This document shows, piece after piece, positions 1 through 6,715 of a stretch of 10,586 nucleotides of DNA. The translations under genes and the position numbers were made by a program. The notes beneath the pieces are model-generated. The model searched no databases. It had not been told where the DNA came from and was given only the letters and a program-made list of their open reading frames with translations. Every line of letters begins with the position of its first letter. The stretch's first letter is position 1. The DNA comes from Bacillota bacterium. GTDB taxonomy: Bacteria > Bacillota > Clostridia > Lachnospirales > Lachnospiraceae. The stretch spans positions 1-10,586 of the forward strand of contig JAEYWQ010000424.1 of the NCBI GenBank assembly GCA_023428885.1. The letters are read 5' to 3'.

Positions 1-846
1 GTTGAGAAGGGGGAAATATTAGCGTTCATTGGTCCGAATGGTGCGGGTAAGAGTACTACGATTAAAATGTTGACTGGTATCTTATATCCGGATTCTGGCG
101 AGGTCAGCGTCATTGGTCTTGCACCAAATCAAAAGAGAAAGCAGCTTGCTTATCGCATAGGAACGGTATTCGGTCAAAAAGAGCAGTTATGGACTCATTT
201 AACACCCTATGATAACTTTCGTTTCTTTGGAGCAGTATATGATTTAAAAGCGGATGAGGTAGAGAAACGTATCCAAGAACTAAAGGAAGTATTTGAATTG
301 GAGGAATATATTAATACTCCTGTTCGAAATCTATCTTTAGGGCAGAGAATACGGTGTGAGATTGTAGTCTCCTTGATACATAAGCCAGATGTCTTATTCT
401 TAGATGAGCCTACCATAGGTCTAGATCCTGTGGTGAAGGAGAGTATTCGAGCCTTGATTAAGAAGATGAACAAGGAATTACATACAACGATTTTTTTAAC
501 CAGTCATGACGTAGGAGATATTGAAAAACTATGCAAGCGTATCATTATCGTGAATCACGGTAAGATTGTAATGGATGATACGATGGAGCATCTAAAATAT
601 CATTATCTGAATAAAAAAATTATTGAGATTAAAACCAAGGAAGAGGGAGAGTTACCTGAGATTGAAGGGGTAACGGTGCTTAAGAGTAAGGGAGTTAACT
701 TAAAGCTTATGGTTGACACCACTCAAACGAACGTGAATGAGCTTTTACGACGATTAGATACGGAGAGCTTACAAGATATCAATATTTCTAACATTCCTTT
801 GGAGAATATCATCACACAAATCTATAAAGAAGGAGAGATGATATGA
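1..846 (+). CDS. ABC transporter ATP-binding protein, 5' end missing
   Basis: This is the ATPase subunit of an ABC-2 type exporter and acts at the inner face of the membrane. The reading frame is open from base 1, so the gene starts upstream; probably a few dozen N-terminal residues are missing. Counting from the first visible codon, the Walker A motif GPNGAGKST is at residues 11-19, the Q-loop glutamine is near 59, the ABC signature LSLGQ is at 111-115, Walker B (VLFLDEPT) ends around 138 with the catalytic glutamate at 136, and the H-loop histidine is near 169. All ATPase motifs are intact. The last ~90 residues form the C-terminal extension typical of ABC-2 ATPases. The stop overlaps the next start by four bases (ATGA), and the two following genes are paired permeases, so the three products most likely form one exporter. 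The substrate cannot be read from sequence; relatives of this arrangement include drug or viologen exporters. Confidence 0.95.
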   Translation, partial: VEKGEILAFIGPNGAGKSTTIKMLTGILYPDSGEVSVIGLAPNQKRKQLAYRIGTVFGQKEQLWTHLTPYDNFRFFGAVYDLKADEVEKRIQELKEVFELEEYINTPVRNLSLGQRIRCEIVVSLIHKPDVLFLDEPTIGLDPVVKESIRALIKKMNKELHTTIFLTSHDVGDIEKLCKRIIIVNHGKIVMDDTMEHLKYHYLNKKIIEIKTKEEGELPEIEGVTVLKSKGVNLKLMVDTTQTNVNELLRRLDTESLQDINISNIPLENIITQIYKEGEMI

Positions 847-1634
847 GAAAATATATATTTATATATAAGACGACTTTCATGGAAAGTCTGCAGTATATGA
901 TGAATCTGATCCTTGGGTTTACTTCCTTTCTCCTGGTAATTTATGTTTTCTTAAACTTATGGGAGTATATCTATTCCGATTCTAGCAACTTGATTGAAGG
1001 CTATTCCATGACACAGATGGTCTGGTATGTGATATTCACTGAAATCATGTGGTTTGGTAATAGTAATCGCACTTTAACCAGACAAATTAGTGAAGATATC
1101 AAGAGTGGTTCCATAGCATATGGATTGAATAAACCTTACAATTACCTTATTTTTATGATAACCAAGCATTTTGGGGAGATGACTATAAAAATGTTTTTAT
1201 ATCTTATCGTTGGAATCACGTTAGGGGGGCTGTTTGTGGGAAAGCTACCAGGATTTACAGTGTTAAACTTACCCTTTATCGTTATCGTATTTCTTCTTGG
1301 GATGCTCATTAATTCTGTACTACGTATGATTATCAGCCTAATATCTTTTTGGATCGAGGACTGTATCCCCTTTCATTGGATCTATGATAAATTCATTCTG
1401 GTGGTTGGAACCCTTTTTCCAGTGGAAGTTTTCCCTGTGGCATTTCAGAAGATAATAAAGGTTTCTCCGATCTTTGTCATTACTTATGGGCCAGCCAAAC
1501 TAATAATAGATTTTAGTCTAGGAAAGTTTTATCAGGTGCTTGTGGTTCAATTATGCTACCTGATAGCTAGCGTATTTCTATTATCGTTGCTATATCAGAA
1601 GGGGGTGAAGAAAGTCAATGTTAATGGGGGCTAA
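843..1634 (+). CDS. ABC-2 family permease, first of a pair
   Basis: A 263-residue integral membrane protein with about six hydrophobic segments (roughly 20-44, 58-72, 115-133, 140-168, 183-200 and 230-250). Residues 82-98, ISEDIKSGSIAYGLNKP, match the cytoplasmic segment '(I)xxGxLxxxLxxPxN' characteristic of ABC-2 family transporter permeases (the ABC2_membrane_6 type), and the FPVEVFP and YGPAKL stretches in the second half also fit that family. It probably forms a heterodimeric channel with the next gene product, powered by the upstream ATPase. The ATG overlaps the ATPase stop by four bases and is preceded by AGGAG at 831-835 with a 7-base spacing, pointing to translational coupling. Length is normal for the family. 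Export of an unknown hydrophobic or cationic compound is the general inference; the substrate is not known. Confidence 0.9.
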   Translation: MRKYIFIYKTTFMESLQYMMNLILGFTSFLLVIYVFLNLWEYIYSDSSNLIEGYSMTQMVWYVIFTEIMWFGNSNRTLTRQISEDIKSGSIAYGLNKPYNYLIFMITKHFGEMTIKMFLYLIVGITLGGLFVGKLPGFTVLNLPFIVIVFLLGMLINSVLRMIISLISFWIEDCIPFHWIYDKFILVVGTLFPVEVFPVAFQKIIKVSPIFVITYGPAKLIIDFSLGKFYQVLVVQLCYLIASVFLLSLLYQKGVKKVNVNGG

Positions 1635-2412
1635 AAATCAAGCTAAGCTGATACTGCTGTCAGTAAAATATAATATTATGAGAGCCATGACCAATCGAGT
1701 ATCTTTTCTTACCAATATCATTTTTATGATATTTAATAATGCAAGCTTTATCATACAATGGTTTATCTTGTTCCAATTAAAGGAAAACATTGGTGGCTAC
1801 CATATGAAAGAGGTTTTAATGCTTTGGGCCTTGGCAGCTAGTACCTATGGGATCTCTCATATTTTCTTTTTAGGAGCTTATCAAATTCCAGATCTTATTA
1901 CGAATGGTAAATTGGATTCCTTTTTGGTTCAACCAAAGAATGTACTTCTTGGAGTTATCTCATCTGGTAGCAGTGTATCTGCTATAGGAGATGTGTTATA
2001 TGGATATCTGATTGTAATCATCTTTCATTTTGACTTAAAAATTTTCTTCCTATTTACCTACTATAGCATCAGCGGTGCAATGATACTTACTGCTGTATCT
2101 GTGATTGGAGGTAGTTTATCATTCTATATTGTAAGAGGTGACATTATATCAGGTAACATTAACAATACGATGATACATCTATCCACCTATCCAGATGGAA
2201 TCTTTAAAGGTGCGGTTCGTATCTTAATGTTTACCATTATACCAGTAGGACTGGTAAATTATCTTCCCATCCAGATGATATTTCATTGGGATATGAAACT
2301 TTGGTTAATTACTACAGGATTTATGTTCTTCGTTTGCTTCCTCGCATTCATCATGTTCTATCGAGGCTTAAAACGATATAGTTCTAGTAATCTTATGAGT
2401 GCAAGGACATAA
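1618..2412 (+). CDS. ABC-2 family permease, second of a pair
   Basis: A 264-residue membrane protein distantly similar in plan to its upstream neighbour: about six hydrophobic segments and the cytoplasmic segment IPDLITNGKLDSFLVQPKN at residues 90-108, the equivalent of the motif in the first permease. The stretch from about 190 to 217 (start YPDGIFKG, end VNYLP) is also typical of the second permease of such pairs. It overlaps the preceding gene by 17 bases; its Shine-Dalgarno GGGGGTGA (1601-1608) lies inside that gene, so translation is probably coupled. A second in-frame ATG at 1624 is possible, but 1618 has the better spacing. The ATPase-permease-permease order suggests a heterodimeric exporter similar in organisation to the bacterial viologen-exporter class; the substrate is not deducible. 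Confidence 0.9.
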   Translation: MLMGAKNQAKLILLSVKYNIMRAMTNRVSFLTNIIFMIFNNASFIIQWFILFQLKENIGGYHMKEVLMLWALAASTYGISHIFFLGAYQIPDLITNGKLDSFLVQPKNVLLGVISSGSSVSAIGDVLYGYLIVIIFHFDLKIFFLFTYYSISGAMILTAVSVIGGSLSFYIVRGDIISGNINNTMIHLSTYPDGIFKGAVRILMFTIIPVGLVNYLPIQMIFHWDMKLWLITTGFMFFVCFLAFIMFYRGLKRYSSSNLMSART

Positions 2413-2462
2413 AATTAAGCCTGAAAAGGTATCTTGCTAACACATTTTACGACAAAATCTTC

Positions 2463-2491
2463 TTGATATTTATGCAAATTATTGATATTAT
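2463..2491 (+). promoter_or_regulatory. Candidate sigma-A promoter for mcp
   Basis: TTGATA at 2463-2468 and TATTAT at 2486-2491 are separated by 17 bases; each hexamer differs from the sigma-A consensus at one position. It lies about 85 bases before the mcp start. If used, the transcript would begin near 2498 and carry the hairpin at 2514-2552 in its leader. I found no convincing sigma-D (flagellar) promoter here. The region is A/T-rich, so a chance match is possible. Confidence 0.45.
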
Positions 2492-2513
2492 TGGGATAAT
2501 AAAATTGTAGTCA

Positions 2514-2555
2514 AAGAGGACAATAATTCTAAAGGAGGGTTATTGTCTTTTTATT
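2514..2555 (+). terminator. Hairpin plus T-run: ABC operon terminator or mcp leader attenuator
   Basis: Bases 2514-2526 pair with 2540-2552 (13 base pairs including two G-U), with a perfect core GACAATAA/TTATTGTC at 2519-2526 and 2540-2547, followed directly by TTTTTATT. The stem is A/T-rich, so it is a moderate terminator. The 13-base loop carries AAAGGAGGG, a Shine-Dalgarno-like sequence. It lies about 100 bases after the permease stop and about 20 bases before the mcp start, so it could terminate the ABC operon, attenuate mcp, or do both. Confidence 0.6.
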
Positions 2556-2572
2556 CAGACGAAGGAGACTAA
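2543..2572 (+). other. Possible nine-codon leader ORF before mcp
   Basis: A TTG at 2543 opens a nine-codon frame (MSFYSDEGD) ending in TAA at 2570-2572, two bases before the mcp ATG. The loop sequence AAAGGAGGG at 2531-2539 could be its ribosome binding site, but the spacing is short (3-4 bases from GGAGG). It would cover the mcp Shine-Dalgarno site, so translation could couple to mcp. This is weak and may be chance. Confidence 0.15.
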
Positions 2573-2574
2573 CT

Positions 2575-4698
2575 ATGCAGAACACAAAATGGAAAAGAAA
2601 CAAGCCAAAGAAAGAGCCAAAAAGGAGCAAAACAAGGATTAAAAATTCAAAGAGCAAAGAGGGACTAAGCTACATTAAGGAGGGGAAAGTAGGAAGTAGA
2701 TCTATAAAGTTTAAGATTCAGATTATTCCTATGCTCATTCTGTTTTTAACAGCAACTGTAATCACAGTAACTTCAAATATCACTAGTAAGAATAGTTTAA
2801 TGAATCAAATGAAGACGGATGGGTTAATACTTGCTAGGCAGATAGAATCACAGATAGAGATTAACCAAAAAGCATTGCAAATTATTAACAATATGATAGG
2901 AAATACAATTAAATCCACAGGTAATTATATTCTAAATAATATGGATCGCTTAACGAACAATTACTTGATGGAATTGGCAGAAAAGTTTGAATTAGATGAG
3001 ATTAATTTTATTAATAATAAAGGAGCAATACAATATTCCAATATCCCAGCAAATGTTAGCTTTGTATTTGAAGAAAATCATGTCGCCATGTCTATAGTGA
3101 ATGGGACCAAAGATTTTGCAATGGAAGAGATTAGAAAAAGTGATATATCAGAAGAATATTATCTCTATGGGTATTTTGGAATTCAGGGAGTTGGAACGGT
3201 TCAGGTGGGAATTCTAGCCGATACCATTAAAAGCATGCAAGATGAGGTTAATACCCAATATGTTATGGAAAGGTTAGCCAATGATCAAGGAATCGTATAT
3301 GCCAGCATCATTGACACGGATCTGAAAGTTATAGCACATAGCGACAGTAGCAAAGTCGGAAGTTCTGTTGATAATATAGGAAGTAGAACAGCTGTAATCG
3401 ATGGTGATGAATATGGTGCTACAACTCGTTATGATGGAAATACGAATGTGTATGAGGTATGTGTTCCATTGATCCAAGGAGGAGCAAAGCTTGGTGCAAT
3501 TACCATTGGAATGTCTATGGTAAGTGTGAATACAGCTACGAACCATACAATCATTGCGGTTGCTATTGTTTCCATTATCATTCTAGTGATTTCCTTCCTT
3601 CTTCTCCTACTGATTTCAAGAGGAATTATCAAACCGTTAAGACAACTCATGGTTTCAGCACACAAGATTGAAGAAGGTGATCTGACTTATCATTGCGAGC
3701 TGAAGAGCAAGGATGAAATTGGTAGCCTGCATCAAACCTTTGAGCAAATGAAACAGAGTTTAAGAATCACGATGAAGTCGATTAAAGAGGGTGCAGATGA
3801 AGTTAGTAAGATGTCTACCAGCCTAAGTACCAATGCGAGACATATGGCGGTAGTGAGTAGTGAGGTTACAAGCGCAATCCAAGAGGTATCCCAAGGTGCT
3901 GAAAATCAGGCACATGAATTACTAGAAGTAGCAAGCAATGTTCATACCTTAGAGAAAGAATTAGATAATATCAGCAGTAACCTTAATAGTGTTAAGGACA
4001 ACTCTACGATGACTCAGGACAAGGTAGTGGTTGGACAAGAGCAGATTGATCACTTACTCCACTCCATTGAAGACATCCATGAATCCTTCAAGATACAGGT
4101 AGATAAGATTCATAACTTAATTAACAGCGTTTCTAAGATTGGAAATGTAACGAATGCAATTCAAGAAATCTCAAGTCAAACTAACCTTCTTGCCTTAAAT
4201 GCGGCGATTGAATCGGCTAGAGCAGGTGAAGCAGGTAGAGGCTTTGCAGTTGTTGCAGAGGAAGTGCGAAAGTTAGCAGAGCAGTCAAATACAGCCGCTG
4301 AAGAGATTCAGAGCTTAGTAGAATCTATCCGCAGCGATATGAACCATGTTCTTGACAACACAAATTCGGTAAATAGCTTAATTAAGAGTCAGTCTACGAC
4401 AGTACAATCAACAATCTCAGCTTTTGATGATATGTTAAAGAATTTAGCTCTCGTTGGTCCATTGATTGATAAGACCTTTGATTCTGTGCTAAGTACGATG
4501 AAATCAAAGGACGTGATTGTTAGTAGCGTAGATAGCGTAACCTCAGTTGCACAAGAAACTTCTGCAAGCTCAGAAGAAATAGCGGCAAGCTCGGATGAAT
4601 CCTTAGCTAGTGCCCAAGAAGTTTCTTCTTTTGCAAACAAACTCGAGCAGCTTTCCTTTGAGTTACGTCAAGAGATTGAGAAGTTCAAGATAGATTAA
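2575..4698 (+). CDS. Methyl-accepting chemotaxis protein with extracellular Cache-like sensor
   Basis: A 707-residue transmembrane chemoreceptor that would sense an external ligand and control CheA through CheW. An unusual lysine/arginine-rich cytoplasmic tail (1-47) precedes TM1 (about 49-67). The extracellular region (about 70-323) has the long N-terminal helix and size of a double-Cache (dCache) sensor. TM2 is about 324-348, HAMP about 349-401, and the rest is the coiled-coil signalling domain. The highly conserved hairpin tip lies near 529-570 (SSQTNLLALNAAIESARAGE at 533-552, then GRGFAVVAEEVRKLAEQS). Probable methylation segments are 434-446 and 661-675, rich in E/Q pairs with A/S. There is no C-terminal CheR-tethering pentapeptide of the NWETF type. 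AAGGAG (2562-2567) is seven bases before the ATG, and the next in-frame Met is inside TM1, so the start is secure. No other chemotaxis gene is near, so it is an orphan receptor; the ligand is unknown. Confidence 0.96.
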   Translation: MQNTKWKRNKPKKEPKRSKTRIKNSKSKEGLSYIKEGKVGSRSIKFKIQIIPMLILFLTATVITVTSNITSKNSLMNQMKTDGLILARQIESQIEINQKALQIINNMIGNTIKSTGNYILNNMDRLTNNYLMELAEKFELDEINFINNKGAIQYSNIPANVSFVFEENHVAMSIVNGTKDFAMEEIRKSDISEEYYLYGYFGIQGVGTVQVGILADTIKSMQDEVNTQYVMERLANDQGIVYASIIDTDLKVIAHSDSSKVGSSVDNIGSRTAVIDGDEYGATTRYDGNTNVYEVCVPLIQGGAKLGAITIGMSMVSVNTATNHTIIAVAIVSIIILVISFLLLLLISRGIIKPLRQLMVSAHKIEEGDLTYHCELKSKDEIGSLHQTFEQMKQSLRITMKSIKEGADEVSKMSTSLSTNARHMAVVSSEVTSAIQEVSQGAENQAHELLEVASNVHTLEKELDNISSNLNSVKDNSTMTQDKVVVGQEQIDHLLHSIEDIHESFKIQVDKIHNLINSVSKIGNVTNAIQEISSQTNLLALNAAIESARAGEAGRGFAVVAEEVRKLAEQSNTAAEEIQSLVESIRSDMNHVLDNTNSVNSLIKSQSTTVQSTISAFDDMLKNLALVGPLIDKTFDSVLSTMKSKDVIVSSVDSVTSVAQETSASSEEIAASSDESLASAQEVSSFANKLEQLSFELRQEIEKFKID

Positions 4699-4751
4699 GA
4701 GTAAGAATAAAAGTAAATGCAAAAATAAGATTAAGAAAAAGAATAAGAATA
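4696..4751 (+). repeat. Purine-rich, C-poor tract with five TAAGA copies after mcp
   Basis: From the mcp stop onward the + strand is almost entirely A, G and T, with a single C (4720). TAAGA occurs at 4696, 4702, 4726, 4732 and 4744. The tract ends just before the terminator hairpin. It could be an unstructured RNA spacer or a decayed simple repeat; no function is shown. Confidence 0.5.
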
Positions 4752-4770
4752 CAGGACAAGACTGGTATGT

Positions 4771-4818
4771 AAAAGGCTGGCAGGAGATATGATCCATAAT
4801 CTTCCTGCCAGCCTTTTT
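4771..4818. terminator. Strong bidirectional Rho-independent terminator
   Basis: A perfect 15-base-pair stem joins 4771-4785 (AAAAGGCTGGCAGGA) to 4803-4817, around a 17-base loop. On the + strand the stem runs into TTTTTGTGTCTTT and would end the mcp transcript; on the minus strand the stem ends in TTTT and would end the small gene at 4872-5045. Its position between two convergent genes fits this double role. Confidence 0.93.
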
Positions 4819-4871
4819 GTGTCTTTAACTCCTCTAGAGTGTGCGAAGTACCTTTGTTCTTTGTGCTTTTT

Positions 4872-5045
4872 TTATGTTGTTTTGTTGTTACTTGTGGTAT
4901 TGGAAGGTGCCTTAAAATCACCAGCAACATATTCACCGCTATCCTTATGGGATGACTTAGAACTATCTGCTGTGCTCATGTTGTTTTTGGTAAGGACCTC
5001 TTTCTCAAGTTTTTTACGATATTTTTGATTGCTTTGTTTACTCAT
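4872..5045 (-). CDS. Small hydrophilic protein of unknown function, 57 residues
   Basis: On the minus strand an ATG at 5045-5043 opens a 57-codon frame ending in TAA at 4874-4872. The protein begins MSKQSNQKYRKKLEKEVLTK and ends TSNNKTT; it has 10 Lys and 1 Arg against 6 acidic residues, about 10 Ser, many Asn/Thr, and no Cys or Trp. There is no signal peptide or membrane segment, so it should be soluble and cytoplasmic. The first ~20 residues could form a basic amphipathic helix; the rest looks disordered. The ribosome binding site AAAGGTGGTGAG (minus strand, 5063-5052) is six bases from the start, which strongly supports translation. A weak -10-like TATACT lies at 5076-5071 without a clear -35. 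The bidirectional terminator at 4771-4818 follows. I do not recognise the family; the composition recalls minor spore proteins, but no diagnostic motif is present. Longer overlapping frames on both strands lack ribosome sites. Confidence 0.72.
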   Translation of the reverse strand: MSKQSNQKYRKKLEKEVLTKNNMSTADSSKSSHKDSGEYVAGDFKAPSNTTSNNKTT

Positions 5046-5150
5046 GTTTTTCTCACCACCTTTAGGATATAGTATAGCTGTATCATTTTATTTTAATCTG
5101 AAACAAATTGGTTATAGTGTAGATAAATTGGAACTAGGTAATAATGAAGA

Positions 5151-5179
5151 TTGACAAATTGTGTGAAATAAGGTAATCT
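5151..5179 (+). promoter_or_regulatory. Candidate thyA promoter
   Basis: A perfect -35 box TTGACA (5151-5156) is followed after 17 bases by TAATCT (5174-5179), a poor -10 that keeps only the first two and the last consensus positions. It lies about 66 bases before the thyA start. The -10 falls inside the left arm of the inverted repeat at 5167-5215, so a protein bound there would compete with RNA polymerase. Confidence 0.4.
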
Positions 5180-5215
5180 CCGAATCAAGAGAATTTTTTT
5201 TTAGAATACCTTATT
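5167..5215 (+). repeat. Inverted repeat in the thyA leader
   Basis: AATAAGGTA (5167-5175) is repeated inverted as TACCTTATT (5207-5215); the pairing extends to 13 positions with one mismatch (5167-5179 with 5203-5215). The interior contains a nine-T run (5194-5202) preceded by a short alternative hairpin, TCTC (5177-5180) with GAGA (5189-5192). The two pairings share bases and exclude each other. It could be an operator or a weak transcriptional attenuator; neither is proven. Confidence 0.4.
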
Positions 5216-5244
5216 AAGACATCTAACTGTAGGAGGGAAGTATT

Positions 5245-6099
5245 ATGTCATATGCTGACAAAGCTTTTGTGGAAATTGTTACTGATATTCTGGATCATGG
5301 GGAATTGTATCCATGTGAAAGAGGTCTGGATGAAAACGGGAAGATGGTTTATGCGAAATGGGAGGATGGATCGCCTGCCATGGCAAAAGGTCTTTTCTGC
5401 GTCATAAAACGATATGATTTACAAAAAGAATTTCCAATGATCACATTGAGACCTGTTGCAATCAAAACAGCTATTAATGAAATTCTTTGGATTTGGCAGA
5501 AGAAGTCCAACAATATTAAAGATCTTGATGGTCATATATGGGATTCCTGGGCTGATGAGAATGGCTCCATCGGAAAAGCATATGGTTATCAGCTTGGAGT
5601 AAAGCACCAATACAAGGAAGGTATGTTTGATCAGGTAGATCGATTATTATTCGATTTAAAGACAAGTCCTCATAACCGCAGAATGATTACGAGTCTATTT
5701 AATCATGCTGATTTACACGAAATGGGACTATATCCATGTGCTTATGGTACTGAGTGGAATGTTAAGAATGGAAAGCTTAATATGGTCTTAAATCAACGTT
5801 CCCAGGACATGCTAGCGGCTTTTGGTATGAATGTTGCCCAATATGCGATTTTACAACATATGGTTGCGATTTCCTCAGGCTTAGAAGTTGGTGAATTCGT
5901 TCATAAGATCACAGATTGCCATATCTATGACAGACATATTGATACGATCAAAGAACTCATTGCCCGTCCTCAATATCCTGCTCCTAAATTAATCATTAAT
6001 CCTGAGGTAAAGAACTTCTATGATTTTAAAGTGGAAGACTTTACGTTTGAAGGATATATCAAAGGAGATAAAATCGAAAATATTCCAGTAGCAGTCTAA
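5245..6099 (+). CDS. thyA: Thymidylate synthase, Bacillus/phi3T-like branch
   Basis: Converts dUMP and 5,10-methylene-tetrahydrofolate to dTMP and dihydrofolate, as a cytoplasmic dimer. The 284-residue protein has the nucleophilic cysteine C165 in YPC, the phosphate-binding arginine pair R145-R146, R185 in QRSxD with D188, N196, and D224/H226/Y228 in DCHIYDRH. The C-terminus PVAV matches the family's closing tail. Segments such as LWIWQKKSN, HIWDSW and KAYGYQLG resemble, from memory, the B. subtilis ThyA/phage phi3T branch more than the E. coli type. The residue after the catalytic Cys is Ala where E. coli has His. The loop between D188 and N196 is LAAFGM where most relatives have a GxPF pattern, a notable departure. 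AGGAGG (5231-5236) lies eight bases before the ATG. The dihydrofolate reductase gene follows after 77 bases, completing the folate cycle. A promoter candidate and inverted repeat lie upstream. Confidence 0.95.
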   Translation: MSYADKAFVEIVTDILDHGELYPCERGLDENGKMVYAKWEDGSPAMAKGLFCVIKRYDLQKEFPMITLRPVAIKTAINEILWIWQKKSNNIKDLDGHIWDSWADENGSIGKAYGYQLGVKHQYKEGMFDQVDRLLFDLKTSPHNRRMITSLFNHADLHEMGLYPCAYGTEWNVKNGKLNMVLNQRSQDMLAAFGMNVAQYAILQHMVAISSGLEVGEFVHKITDCHIYDRHIDTIKELIARPQYPAPKLIINPEVKNFYDFKVEDFTFEGYIKGDKIENIPVAV

Positions 6100-6114
6100 A
6101 AAGTGTTCCTATGG

Positions 6115-6143
6115 ACATGTAATAGTCTTTGACCATTACATGT
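6115..6143 (+). repeat. Hairpin between thyA and folA
   Basis: ACATGTAAT (6115-6123) pairs perfectly with ATTACATGT (6135-6143); after one mismatch GTC/GAC continue the stem, leaving a TTT loop at 6128-6130. No T-run follows, so it is not a normal terminator. It may stabilise or mark processing of the thyA-folA transcript, or be a protein-binding palindrome. Confidence 0.6.
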
Positions 6144-6156
6144 GATTTGGCTGTGA

Positions 6157-6167
6157 AGAAAGGCAGG
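6157..6167 (+). promoter_or_regulatory. folA ribosome binding site, shared 11-base element
   Basis: AGAAAGGCAGG lies nine bases before the ATG at 6177 and decides that start. The same 11 bases occur before the alcohol dehydrogenase gene at 6716-6726. Confidence 0.65.
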
Positions 6168-6176
6168 GTTTTTACT

Positions 6177-6674
6177 ATGAATATCATTGTTTCAGTTGAT
6201 GAAAATTGGGGGATTGGCTGTAACAAGCAATTGCTATTCCCTATAAAGAAAGATTTGGCATATTTTAGAGAAATGACCACGGGTAAAACTGTGATCTTGG
6301 GTAGAGAAACATTATATACCTTCCCTCAACAATTGCCGTTAAGAAATAGAAGCAATATTATTATGACTAGAGATGAAGAGTTTCAGATTGAAAATGGCAT
6401 TATCGTTCATTCCATGAAGGAGTTATTAGATAAAGTATCAGAATTTGATAATCCAGAAGACCTGTTTGTTATCGGTGGTCAAAGCATATATGAACAGCTT
6501 CTGCCATATGTAGATACCTGCTACGTAACTAAAATTCATCATAACTTTACTGCTGACCGTTTCTTTCCTAACCTGGATACTGATGCAGATTGGGAATTAA
6601 TGACTAGCTCATCTGTATACACAGAAAATGAAGTGGACTTTCAGTTTACTGTTTATAAGAGAGTTAGATCATAG
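6177..6674 (+). CDS. folA: Dihydrofolate reductase
   Basis: Reduces dihydrofolate to tetrahydrofolate with NADPH; soluble, and the partner of ThyA, which produces dihydrofolate. The 165-residue length is normal. It starts MNIIVSVDENWGIG, the typical first strand and Met20-like loop; D26 in KKDLAYF is the acidic residue expected in the active site; VILGRET (39-45) is the cofactor-binding strand and turn; and VIGGQSIYEQLLPYVD (98-113) contains the conserved GGxxxY motif. The reading frame can be extended upstream to a TTG at 6129, but the extra 16 residues are not family-like, the TTG sits in the hairpin loop, and ATG 6177 has a ribosome site, so 6177 is chosen. Probably cotranscribed with thyA. 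The symbol dfrA is also used for this family. Confidence 0.95.
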   Translation: MNIIVSVDENWGIGCNKQLLFPIKKDLAYFREMTTGKTVILGRETLYTFPQQLPLRNRSNIIMTRDEEFQIENGIIVHSMKELLDKVSEFDNPEDLFVIGGQSIYEQLLPYVDTCYVTKIHHNFTADRFFPNLDTDADWELMTSSSVYTENEVDFQFTVYKRVRS

Positions 6675-6715
6675 AAATCTAGTTTTAGTTTAGCTATATT
6701 AGATGCATCAAAGAT

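Noticed and set aside
2443..2499. A sigma-D (flagellar) promoter before the chemoreceptor gene
   Set aside because: CTTGATAT and GGGATAA loosely resemble the -10, but no TAAA element lies at the required distance.
4685..4936. An 83-codon minus-strand frame spanning the terminator
   Set aside because: It reads through the strong hairpin at 4771-4818, overlaps the better supported small gene in another frame, and has no ribosome site.
4789..5028. A 79-codon + strand frame opposite the small minus-strand gene
   Set aside because: It starts inside the terminator loop, has no ribosome site, and its hydrophobic Leu/Phe/Ser-rich content is what the reverse of the Lys/Ser/Asn-rich gene would give.
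6129..6176. A TTG start extending dihydrofolate reductase by 16 residues
   Set aside because: The TTG lies in the loop of the spacer hairpin, has no ribosome site, and the extra residues do not fit the family; ATG 6177 gives the normal first strand.
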